From: Candidatus Thiodiazotropha endolucinida
GTDB lineage: Bacteria; Pseudomonadota; Gammaproteobacteria; Chromatiales; Chromatiaceae
Assembly: GCF_001715975.1 (NCBI RefSeq)
Contig: NZ_MARB01000012.1
Coordinates: 62,001-126,000, forward strand
Reading direction: 5' to 3'
DNA: 64,000 nt
Shown piece after piece: positions 46,385 to 53,918 of this stretch (its first letter is position 1; the number at the start of each line of letters is the position of its first letter). The position numbers were made by a program, and so were the translations under genes. The notes beneath the pieces are model-generated. The model saw only the letters and a list, made by a program, of their open reading frames with translations, was not told the origin of the DNA and ran no database searches.

Positions 46385-46871
46385 ATCCGACAGTTAATAC
46401 CAGCCTATTGCACTACTAGTATCGGCCGTTAGCACCCAGACATTAACCAGGGTCTGTTAATATTTGTGCAAACGGTTCTGCTGGGACCTTTTTTGTGTCC
46501 TACAAGGCAGAATGAGAGATTTGCATTCACATTAGACGAGCGAAAAATAGTGCCGCTATGTGGCCGCAACACTGTAGGTTGCAATTGAAAAGCGCCTATT
46601 GGAATCGTTATAACAGGCCTTGGGGAGATTCGCGGAGATGACCTCATTCGCTGTTTGAGGTCTGAATCGGCAACTAAGAATCTTTTTTTCTTCTCATCCA
46701 TGATAAGTTACATCTCCAAAGCGACATAAATGGTATATTACGCACCAAAACAGGAAACTAACATATCTTATTCATTGAATTTGTTAAATTTCCGCTGTGT
46801 GGCGACTGGTATTCAAACCCGTTCTGGAATAAATCATTTTTCATGGATGAGACAATGCGAGTGCCGATGCG
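46385..46871. other. intergenic region between globin and GT2 gene
   Basis: About 490 bp. Short frames (for example 46429-46701 minus) do not look coding. No JUMPstart/ops element, tRNA or terminator with a clear T-run was found. Promoters for both flanking divergent genes should lie here. Confidence 0.4.
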
Positions 46872-47861
46872 ATGAAGCTGATAATACAGATCCCCTGTTA
46901 TAACGAAGAAAAAACCCTGGCCCTCGCACTCGCGGAACTGCCCAGAGAGGTGCCTGGCTTCAACCAAGTGGAATGGTTGGTCATTGATGACGGCAGTACG
47001 GATGCAACCCGCCAGGTCGCAATCGATAACGGGGTTGATCATATCGTCGGTTACACCCGAAATCAGGGATTGGCAAAAGTTTTTATGTTGGGCCTGGACG
47101 CATGTGTAAGGCAAGGGGCCGACGTAATCGTCAATACGGATGCCGACAATCAGTACGATGCCGGATACATCCCCAGCCTGACCCAGCCAATATTGGATGG
47201 AAAGGCGGACATGGTCATCGGTGCCAGACCTATCAAAATGATTGAGCACTTCTCGTTCACCAAGAAGGTGTTGCAACGTCTGGGTAGCAGTGTGGTAAGA
47301 AAGGTCAGTCATACCGACATACCGGACGCCCCGAGCGGCTTCAGGGCCTTCAGTCGCGATGCCGCGATGAAACTGAATGTCTTCAACGAGTATACCTACA
47401 CCCTTGAAACCATTATCCAGGCCGGCATGAAGCAGATGGCGGTAACCTCGGTCCCGGTCGAAGTCAACGAAGACCTCAGACCATCCAGACTGGTCAAAAG
47501 CATCAGCAGTTACATTAAAAAGTCTATCATCACCATACTGCGGATCTTTGTTGTCTACAAACCGTTCCGTTTCTTTCTAATAACCGGGCTGGTCCTCTTC
47601 GGTATGGGTTTAATCCTGGGATTGCGCTTCCTCTATTACTACCTGTTCGGAGATGGAACGGGACACATACAATCCGTCATCCTCGCCGGCGTCATGATGG
47701 GGATTGGGTTTCAAACCATTCTCGTGGCTTTCATCGCCGATCTGTTGAGTGTCAATCGAAAATTACTGGAAGAAGTGCAGTACCGCATCAGAAAACTGGA
47801 ATCACAACCGGACAAAGGCGAGCGGGATGATTCTACCCAAACCCGGCCCCAAGCGACCTGA
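46872..47861 (+). CDS. membrane-associated family 2 glycosyltransferase (DPM/GtrB-like)
   Basis: The 329-residue protein has a GT-A catalytic domain (1-220) with I-P-C-Y-N-E-E, V-I-D-D-G-S-T-D and the D-x-D-type N-T-D-A-D-N-Q. Two C-terminal hydrophobic segments (about 230-255 and 268-295) follow. The plan is that of polyprenyl-phosphate glycosyltransferases and similar GT2 enzymes acting at the inner membrane. Its 3' end overlaps the convergent WecA-like gene by 29 bp. It is the only plus-strand gene of the polysaccharide region. Confidence 0.88.
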   Translation: MKLIIQIPCYNEEKTLALALAELPREVPGFNQVEWLVIDDGSTDATRQVAIDNGVDHIVGYTRNQGLAKVFMLGLDACVRQGADVIVNTDADNQYDAGYIPSLTQPILDGKADMVIGARPIKMIEHFSFTKKVLQRLGSSVVRKVSHTDIPDAPSGFRAFSRDAAMKLNVFNEYTYTLETIIQAGMKQMAVTSVPVEVNEDLRPSRLVKSISSYIKKSIITILRIFVVYKPFRFFLITGLVLFGMGLILGLRFLYYYLFGDGTGHIQSVILAGVMMGIGFQTILVAFIADLLSVNRKLLEEVQYRIRKLESQPDKGERDDSTQTRPQAT

Positions 47862-48912
47862 CCAGAATCACCAGCGGCACAAAGGCAATCAGTGTCAACA
47901 GCAGTCCATAGCCGGGGAATACTGCAGCAAGCCAGGCCAACGGCAACAACCATACCAGGTTGATCAGCAGGCCTTGCAGGATAACCCAGCGGTGCGCAAG
48001 GCTCCGGGAATGTTCTGCCGGCAGACCTCGATTGATACAGAGAGACTGTCTTTGTCTGGCAAGATGCTGGTAGGCGTGTTTGGCATGAGGCCGGTACCAT
48101 TTTTCACCATTCGCCATACGCACACCAAGCGTCCAGGTGGCATCCACGACGAACAGCCCCAGCAAAATCAGCCAGCTCCAAAGGGAAATTGGGTAGGCAT
48201 TGGCCGTGTAGAGAGCAAAGACACCCAATGCATATCCGATAAAACCGCTCCCTGCATCGCCCATAAAGATCTTTGCGGGGGGCCAGTTCCATACCAGAAA
48301 ACCCGCTATGCACGCTGCCAGAATCAGCAACCAAGCTGTTGCTTCTGAACCGGCATGGTTGAGCACCAGCACCAAGGCTGCGCCACACAGCACGGTGATT
48401 CCCTGAAGACTGGCGATCCCGTCGATACCGTCCATGAAATTGTAGAGATTCAATAACCAAACCAGACCAATCACCATCAATGCATCGAGCCACCACCCCT
48501 CCAAGCTTAATCCCGGCCAGAGATCAATGGCAGGCATCTGCAACAATTTCACGGCGACAAGCGCCGCAATCAGATGGACAATAAAACGCACCATGGCGGA
48601 GACGTGGCGGTGATCATCGATATATCCGATCACTACAACCAAGCCTCCACCCAAGAGAAGGGTAAGGTGCAGCTTATGGCCAAGATCGTCAGTGCTGGAA
48701 GAGGAGATCATCACCCCGGCCAATAGCGCCAGATAGATCAGAACAAAGGCGATCCCACCCCCACGAGGCGTCTCAACCAGATGGGAACTGCGATTATTGG
48801 GCCGATCCATCAAACCACGCCGCAATGCATAGGAACGTGCCAGCCCCGTCAATCCCAGGGACAAGGAAAAGCTCAGTGCAATCATCCAATATGAATGCAA
48901 CCACTCAGCCAT
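47833..48912 (-). CDS. WecA/WbpL-like undecaprenyl-phosphate glycosyl-1-phosphate transferase
   Basis: This 359-residue MraY/WecA-family protein has about 10 membrane segments and the motifs P-R-G-G-G-I-A-F, I-D-D-H-R-H (Mg-binding Asp), N-F-M-D-G-I-D-G-I-A and G-D-A-G-S-G-F. These enzymes start lipid-linked O-antigen synthesis by moving a sugar-1-phosphate to undecaprenyl phosphate. The epimerase gene directly upstream overlaps it by 8 bp, as in Pseudomonas wbpK/V-wbpL clusters. The sugar is not predictable from sequence. Confidence 0.88.
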   Translation of the reverse strand: MAEWLHSYWMIALSFSLSLGLTGLARSYALRRGLMDRPNNRSSHLVETPRGGGIAFVLIYLALLAGVMISSSSTDDLGHKLHLTLLLGGGLVVVIGYIDDHRHVSAMVRFIVHLIAALVAVKLLQMPAIDLWPGLSLEGWWLDALMVIGLVWLLNLYNFMDGIDGIASLQGITVLCGAALVLVLNHAGSEATAWLLILAACIAGFLVWNWPPAKIFMGDAGSGFIGYALGVFALYTANAYPISLWSWLILLGLFVVDATWTLGVRMANGEKWYRPHAKHAYQHLARQRQSLCINRGLPAEHSRSLAHRWVILQGLLINLVWLLPLAWLAAVFPGYGLLLTLIAFVPLVILVRSLGAGFG

Positions 48913-49849
48913 TATCCATACTCACCATTTCCGATAGCGCCCGATCCATCTCCATCGCGGGCGCCCAGCCCAATCGTTCCCTGTTCTTTGACAGGTCCAC
49001 TTGAAGGTCTTCAGTCAACCTCGCGATCATTGAGGAACGCCCCGTCAGCCATCCGCCGAGACGAAGCAGCGCCAATGGCACAGGGTACAACCTGGCCCTG
49101 CAATCCATTGCATGCGCCAGTTTGCGAATCAGCTCGGGTGTCGACAGACCCTCCCCGTCAGCTGCCAGGAATACCTCACCCGCCGCATTCGGATGATCGA
49201 CACAGCAATGCAGGAAATCGAGCAGATTCTGGATACTCAAGAAACTGCGACGGTTTGAAATCCCCCCCAGAGGCAGAGGCACGTCCCGCCTGATCAGGCT
49301 CATTAAACGTTCAAAATTCCCCTTTACTCCGGCACCGTATACAAGGACTGGCCGCACGATGACCAGTTCCAGCTCCGTCTGCTCCGCAACCCGCATCAAC
49401 GCCTGTTCCGCTTCCCATTTAGAAATGCCATAAGCATCTTCCGGTCTGGGCTCATCATCCGCTCTATAGGGCTCTCCATGGGTCCTTTCGCCGTTCACTT
49501 TCACGCTACTCAGATAGATCATGCGTTTAACACCGGCTTCAGCGGCTTGCCGGGCGAGTGCAGCAGAGCCTGCCACATTGACTCGACGAAACGCCGCCAG
49601 GGGATCGGATTCGGACTCACGCATCACATGCACCCGGGCAGCCAGATGGACGACGGTAGCCATGCCATCCAAGGCACTGCTCCAGTCAGTGGTACCGTCA
49701 ATATCGCCAACCGCAACCTGCTCACACAACTGCCAGTGTGGCGACTTTTGGCGAAGCACGGCTCTTACACCATACCCATTGGAGAGCATATAACGGCAAA
49801 GGTGTTCACCGACGAATCCATTTGCTCCCGTAACCAGAATAGTGTTCAC
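48905..49849 (-). CDS. NAD-dependent sugar epimerase/dehydratase (WbpK/V-like SDR)
   Basis: The 314-residue extended SDR has G-A-N-G-F-V-G-E-H near residue 8 (NAD binding), a serine segment Y-L-S-S-V-K and the catalytic Y-G-I-S-K. It likely modifies a nucleotide sugar, such as C4 epimerisation or reduction, that feeds the adjacent WecA/WbpL-like transferase. Start and stop overlap the flanking genes by 4 and 8 bp, so translation is coupled. Confidence 0.88.
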   Translation of the reverse strand: MNTILVTGANGFVGEHLCRYMLSNGYGVRAVLRQKSPHWQLCEQVAVGDIDGTTDWSSALDGMATVVHLAARVHVMRESESDPLAAFRRVNVAGSAALARQAAEAGVKRMIYLSSVKVNGERTHGEPYRADDEPRPEDAYGISKWEAEQALMRVAEQTELELVIVRPVLVYGAGVKGNFERLMSLIRRDVPLPLGGISNRRSFLSIQNLLDFLHCCVDHPNAAGEVFLAADGEGLSTPELIRKLAHAMDCRARLYPVPLALLRLGGWLTGRSSMIARLTEDLQVDLSKNRERLGWAPAMEMDRALSEMVSMDNG

Positions 49850-50991
49850 GGTTCCAGTGCCCGCTGATAGATATTCAAATGGCGCTCAATGACTTGATGA
49901 ATGGAGAACTCCGCTTCCGCCATCGCTCTCCCCTTCTGTCCCATGGATTGGCGAAGTGCTGGATTTGTAATCAAACGCCTCAGCGCATCTGCCAAGGGCC
50001 TGCTTTCTCTGGCCGGCACCAACAGCCCATTTTCCCCTTCAATGACAATCTCGCGACAACCCGGAACATCGGTGGCGACGATTGCCCTCCCTGTTGCGGC
50101 GGCCTCCAACAGCACTTTTGGCAATCCCTCCCGGTAGGAGGGTAAACAGACGATGTGAGCATTGCTGTAGATTTCAGGCATATCCTGGCGGTTACCCCAC
50201 CACTCAACACTACCTTCTCTGGCCCACTCCGCCAAACGCGCGGCAGGCACAGACTCCGGATTATTTGGATCGATGCCTCCCACCAGGGCAAAGCGGGCCT
50301 TGATTCCCATTCGGTGTAACTGCTGGGCGGCCTCGACAAATTCACCGACCCCCTTATCCCACAACATGCGACCAGGGAGAACCACCAGTGGCAGATCATC
50401 GCTCTCCGCCGACATGACAAAATTGTCCACATCGACACCTGAGCCCCGAATCAATTCAATCTTATCCTGACTCAGACACTCTTTTTCCAGCAAGTAATCA
50501 TAATCATCCCGGTTCTGCACTATGACCCAGAGTCGTTTGCGGGAAAACAGCCAACGATAGCTGGTCAGTACTGCAGAACGCGCCATGGCACTGAACCAAC
50601 CTCGCGCCAGAAAAACAAAACCCAAACCGGATATTGCATTGACCACAGCAGATACTTTAGCCACACGCGCAGCCAATGTGCCGTAGAGGACCGGTTTTAT
50701 GGTCACATGATGGACGATTAACGGCTGCAACTCCCGATAAAGTCTGTACAGATTCCATATCGTCCGCAGCTCGGCCAAAGGATTCGCACCACTTCGGCTA
50801 AGTGAGACCTGCCTGTAGCTCAAACCCTCTGCTTTGATCTGCTCCACACCGTCACCGGTGGGTGTGGCGACACACACATCATACCCCTGTTTCTTTGCCG
50901 CCAGCGCCAGGGGCAATCGATGAGAGAGAAAAAAACCGGCATCATTGACAACAAACAGAATCAATCGATTGTTAGGCAGGGCACGAGACAT
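49846..50991 (-). CDS. family 4 glycosyltransferase (GT-B)
   Basis: The 381-residue GT-B fold protein has an N-terminal F-V-V-N-D-A-G-F-F-L-S-H-R-L acceptor-domain start and the GT4 donor site P-S-Y-R-E-G-L-P-K-V-L-L-E-A-A-A-T-G-R near 285. This is the PglA/WbpH-type subgroup. ATG 50991 (S-R-A-L-P-N-N-R next) is preferred over the TTG at 51006. It overlaps the epimerase gene by 4 bp (ATGA). Confidence 0.9.
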   Translation of the reverse strand: MSRALPNNRLILFVVNDAGFFLSHRLPLALAAKKQGYDVCVATPTGDGVEQIKAEGLSYRQVSLSRSGANPLAELRTIWNLYRLYRELQPLIVHHVTIKPVLYGTLAARVAKVSAVVNAISGLGFVFLARGWFSAMARSAVLTSYRWLFSRKRLWVIVQNRDDYDYLLEKECLSQDKIELIRGSGVDVDNFVMSAESDDLPLVVLPGRMLWDKGVGEFVEAAQQLHRMGIKARFALVGGIDPNNPESVPAARLAEWAREGSVEWWGNRQDMPEIYSNAHIVCLPSYREGLPKVLLEAAATGRAIVATDVPGCREIVIEGENGLLVPARESRPLADALRRLITNPALRQSMGQKGRAMAEAEFSIHQVIERHLNIYQRALEP

Positions 50992-51112
50992 GGAGTGTGT
51001 CACCAAAATAGAGAAATTGGGTTCTCCCCAAATAGATCAGAACTGACCCTGCATTATAACCGGATTGCAGCGGATGCCGCAGGGATGCGATCGTCATCAT
51101 ACAGCAACAGGG

Positions 51113-52633
51113 TTAGTGTTCACGCCTGACACCCAAGCCTCTCAGGAGCCACAATCGCTCCTTTTTCTCCAAAACATGACGCCACACCAGGTAGATAAAA
51201 CCTGTCAATACGATACCGGCAAACAGGAACTTCTCCAGCAGATCCTGAAACTGGGTGGCAAGAACAAAGAGCATAACCGCCAAAAGCACCGATAATCCGA
51301 ATCGTATGGCTGATGCCCGACACTCGGGTATCAGCGTCAAAGACATCATATACAGTGCAAGCGCATCCAGCCATGCTCTCAGCGTCCAAACCAGGGCCGC
51401 ACCCAGAATGCCGTAGTGGGTCAAGGCCCACCACAGACCTGCCAGATAGATCGGCAACTCCAAAAGATGCAGCTTGGCAGACCAATCGGGGTGACCCGCC
51501 GACTGCACCAGAGAAAAAGGCACCAGAGAGAGCCCATAGAACAGAACCCCGACAGCCAGCCACTGCATCACCTGGTAACCATTCTCAGCAAATTCCTCGC
51601 CCACCCACAATTTCAAGCCATCGAATGAGAATAACGAAATCACCAGCAGCAGAGGGAACAGGGCGATAAAGATGTAACTGAGCCCTTTGTTGAACAGTTC
51701 AGCTGAGTATTTTCGATCCTGGCCCTGTTCTATAGCCAGTGTAGTCGATTGGGCAGGCAGCAAAACGGCGACAAAGGCGGTTGGTATTACCATCAATCGA
51801 AATACGATTTCATAGGGTGTCGTATAGAAGGCCACTGCGGTCACTGACAACACCGCGCCGATCACAAAACGGTCCATGGATACCATTAACGGCACGACAA
51901 TGTTGCTCACCGTCATCCACCCGCCAAAACCGAAAAGCGGACGCAATTGACTGGGGTCGATTCGATAGTGTTGGCGTACCTCAGGCACGATTCGAAACAT
52001 CAACAGGAAGTGAGCCAGGACAGCGATGAACCGGCCAGCAACCAGTACGGCAACGATGGGATAAAGACTGGTGGAGAATGGCAATACTGCAACCGGACCG
52101 ACAAAGGTAAATATACCCATGGGTATGCGTATGGCTGTTAATAACTTAAATTGCTGATAGGCTGCAATCACACCTCGCAGGCCAACTGTGACAATTACGA
52201 ATGGAATCGATACGGAGAGGAGATAGAAGGCCTTCTGCGTCTCATGTTGCAATTCGGACGGAACCTTCAAGACCGAACCAACCAACCAGGGTGTGAGCCA
52301 GAAGATGACAACAAATCCGATCACGCCAAGGATAGTCATCAGAATCATAGCCGTCCATACCAGGCCGGGTATCTTGTGGTGTTGATGTTCACCTAGGCAT
52401 TTTGCAACCAACACCGTCAACGCACGTCCAAGGCCAAAATCAAACAGACTGAAGTAACCGACGAACATCCAACTGATTGCCAGCAGCCCAAAACGGTCTT
52501 TGCCAATACCGTCAATCAGGATTGGTATGGTGATGATGGCGATAAGGAAAGGGACAATGATACTCAGCAAATTCCAGACGACGTTCTTGGCCAGTCGGCC
52601 ACCACGTGTCAGTTCATTATCTTCGGCGCTCAT
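51113..52633 (-). CDS. Wzx-type polysaccharide flippase
   Basis: This 506-residue membrane protein has about 12-14 hydrophobic segments and the MATE-like/MVF 'oligosaccharide flippase' N-terminus (N-V-V-W-N-L-L-S-I-I-V-P-F-L). It is expected to flip undecaprenyl-linked repeat units across the inner membrane. Its place between glycosyltransferase genes fits. No Wzy polymerase is recognisable next to it in the window. Confidence 0.88.
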   Translation of the reverse strand: MSAEDNELTRGGRLAKNVVWNLLSIIVPFLIAIITIPILIDGIGKDRFGLLAISWMFVGYFSLFDFGLGRALTVLVAKCLGEHQHHKIPGLVWTAMILMTILGVIGFVVIFWLTPWLVGSVLKVPSELQHETQKAFYLLSVSIPFVIVTVGLRGVIAAYQQFKLLTAIRIPMGIFTFVGPVAVLPFSTSLYPIVAVLVAGRFIAVLAHFLLMFRIVPEVRQHYRIDPSQLRPLFGFGGWMTVSNIVVPLMVSMDRFVIGAVLSVTAVAFYTTPYEIVFRLMVIPTAFVAVLLPAQSTTLAIEQGQDRKYSAELFNKGLSYIFIALFPLLLVISLFSFDGLKLWVGEEFAENGYQVMQWLAVGVLFYGLSLVPFSLVQSAGHPDWSAKLHLLELPIYLAGLWWALTHYGILGAALVWTLRAWLDALALYMMSLTLIPECRASAIRFGLSVLLAVMLFVLATQFQDLLEKFLFAGIVLTGFIYLVWRHVLEKKERLWLLRGLGVRREH

Positions 52634-52760
52634 GATCAGCTACGATTCCGGACAGAGAGTCATGTATCCAAGCACTCCAAGATTTCAAGTCGTTACGAGG
52701 CCTAAACATAACTATGCCTGCAGACCACAAAACTCCGAAAGAGTGGTGTTCTAGGGCCTG

Positions 52761-53576
52761 TTAAGCCCAGCGCCAACCGTGCTTGTGATAAAACACAAAC
52801 GCCGACTTGGCAAACATGAGAATATGCTTGATTCCCTTTTTTGAAGCGTTGCCTCCACCATGGACAATACGCACATCCGGTACATAGGCGATGGTGGAGC
52901 GTTTGCCTATCCTGATTGACAGGTCGAAATCTTCAAAGTAAACAAAGAAATCCGGCGAAAAGCCTTTTACATTCACCAACACATTGTGTCGTACAAACAT
53001 AAAACAGCCACTGGCCATCACTTCCTTACTGAGCGTACGTCCCTTTAAATCGTAGCGCATCTCATACTCCTGCAGACGCTCCGCAAAATATCGCTTCACG
53101 AACCTTGGTGCAAAACCACGCAAAAACAGATCGAGAACCGCGGGATAGCGCTTGCAAAGATACTGCTTGTAACCTTCCGGGTCTTCTGAATAGGGGGATA
53201 GCAAACCGATATTGGGATTGTGGTGCATATATTTGATCGCCTTCAGAAAGGCATCTTCGAGCACTTCCACATCGGGATTGATAACAAGATGATAGTCGCT
53301 CTGCTCATTCAGGATTACCAGGTTATGCGCGGCGCCATATCCAATATTACCGCCCGTCCCAAGCACCATCCACTCATGCACACCATTTTCGAATACCTGT
53401 GATACCAGGTGCTTAACCCGGTTCAGAATCCCACCATTGTCGACAACCACAACCTTGGCCTTGAGATCCTGTAACTCCCCGGCGGCATAGTCAAGGGATC
53501 TGACTATGCTAACAAGCGTTTCCCTTAGGGTAGGCAGGCCGCTATCATAGTAGACAATGGATATTACGAGTTTCAT
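52761..53576 (-). CDS. family 2 glycosyltransferase (rhamnosyltransferase-like)
   Basis: The 271-residue GT-A protein has V-V-V-D-N-G-G near residue 48, N-P-D-V-E-V near 105 in place of a D-x-D, and the acceptor-site signature G-C-F-M-F-V-R near 198 with Y-F-E-D-F-D-L-S-I-R. This matches WbbL/RfbF-like rhamnosyltransferases. It probably adds a sugar to the lipid-linked glycan on the cytoplasmic side. Confidence 0.88.
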   Translation of the reverse strand: MKLVISIVYYDSGLPTLRETLVSIVRSLDYAAGELQDLKAKVVVVDNGGILNRVKHLVSQVFENGVHEWMVLGTGGNIGYGAAHNLVILNEQSDYHLVINPDVEVLEDAFLKAIKYMHHNPNIGLLSPYSEDPEGYKQYLCKRYPAVLDLFLRGFAPRFVKRYFAERLQEYEMRYDLKGRTLSKEVMASGCFMFVRHNVLVNVKGFSPDFFVYFEDFDLSIRIGKRSTIAYVPDVRIVHGGGNASKKGIKHILMFAKSAFVFYHKHGWRWA

Positions 53577-53621
53577 GACACTTCCAAGTCACATCAGGCA
53601 CAAACCGGAAGGAGGAAAAAA

Positions 53622-53918
53622 CTACTGCTCTTTAGTAGTCTTTTGGCCGCTACTTTCCGCTGCCTTCCGTTTGATTTCCTGAATATTGGCCAACTGAGCA
53701 CGGTAGGCATCGACCAGACGATCAACACCACTCGGCTTCAGGTATCCCTGATTGCCTGCAGCCACATAGGTACTATAGGTTGCAGATGCCGACATCAAGG
53801 CCGCATTGACCAGAGGCAGAGGCTTGCCCTCACTTTTGATTTCGTTGGCCAAGGCAATGAAACGTTCGGCCACCGCTGTAAATTCAGCAAATTCTGTTTC
53901 TTGATCAGACATCGTCAT
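53622..53918 (-). CDS. DUF3144 family protein
   Basis: This 98-residue helical protein has F-I-x-L-A-N-E near residue 22 and A-L-M-S-A-S-A-T-Y-S-T-Y near 42, the DUF3144 pattern. The role of the family is unknown. It overlaps the stop of the large glycosyltransferase fusion by 14 bp, so the two are co-translated. That ties it to glycan synthesis by context only. Confidence 0.8.
   Translation of the reverse strand: MTMSDQETEFAEFTAVAERFIALANEIKSEGKPLPLVNAALMSASATYSTYVAAGNQGYLKPSGVDRLVDAYRAQLANIQEIKRKAAESSGQKTTKEQ

Noticed and set aside
46429-46701. 90-codon minus-strand frame in the globin-GT2 gap
   Set aside because: No recognisable domain, weak start context, unusual composition.
46385-46871. 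JUMPstart/ops element before the polysaccharide genes
   Set aside because: No GGCGGTAG core or matching context; the cluster genes mostly run on the other strand.
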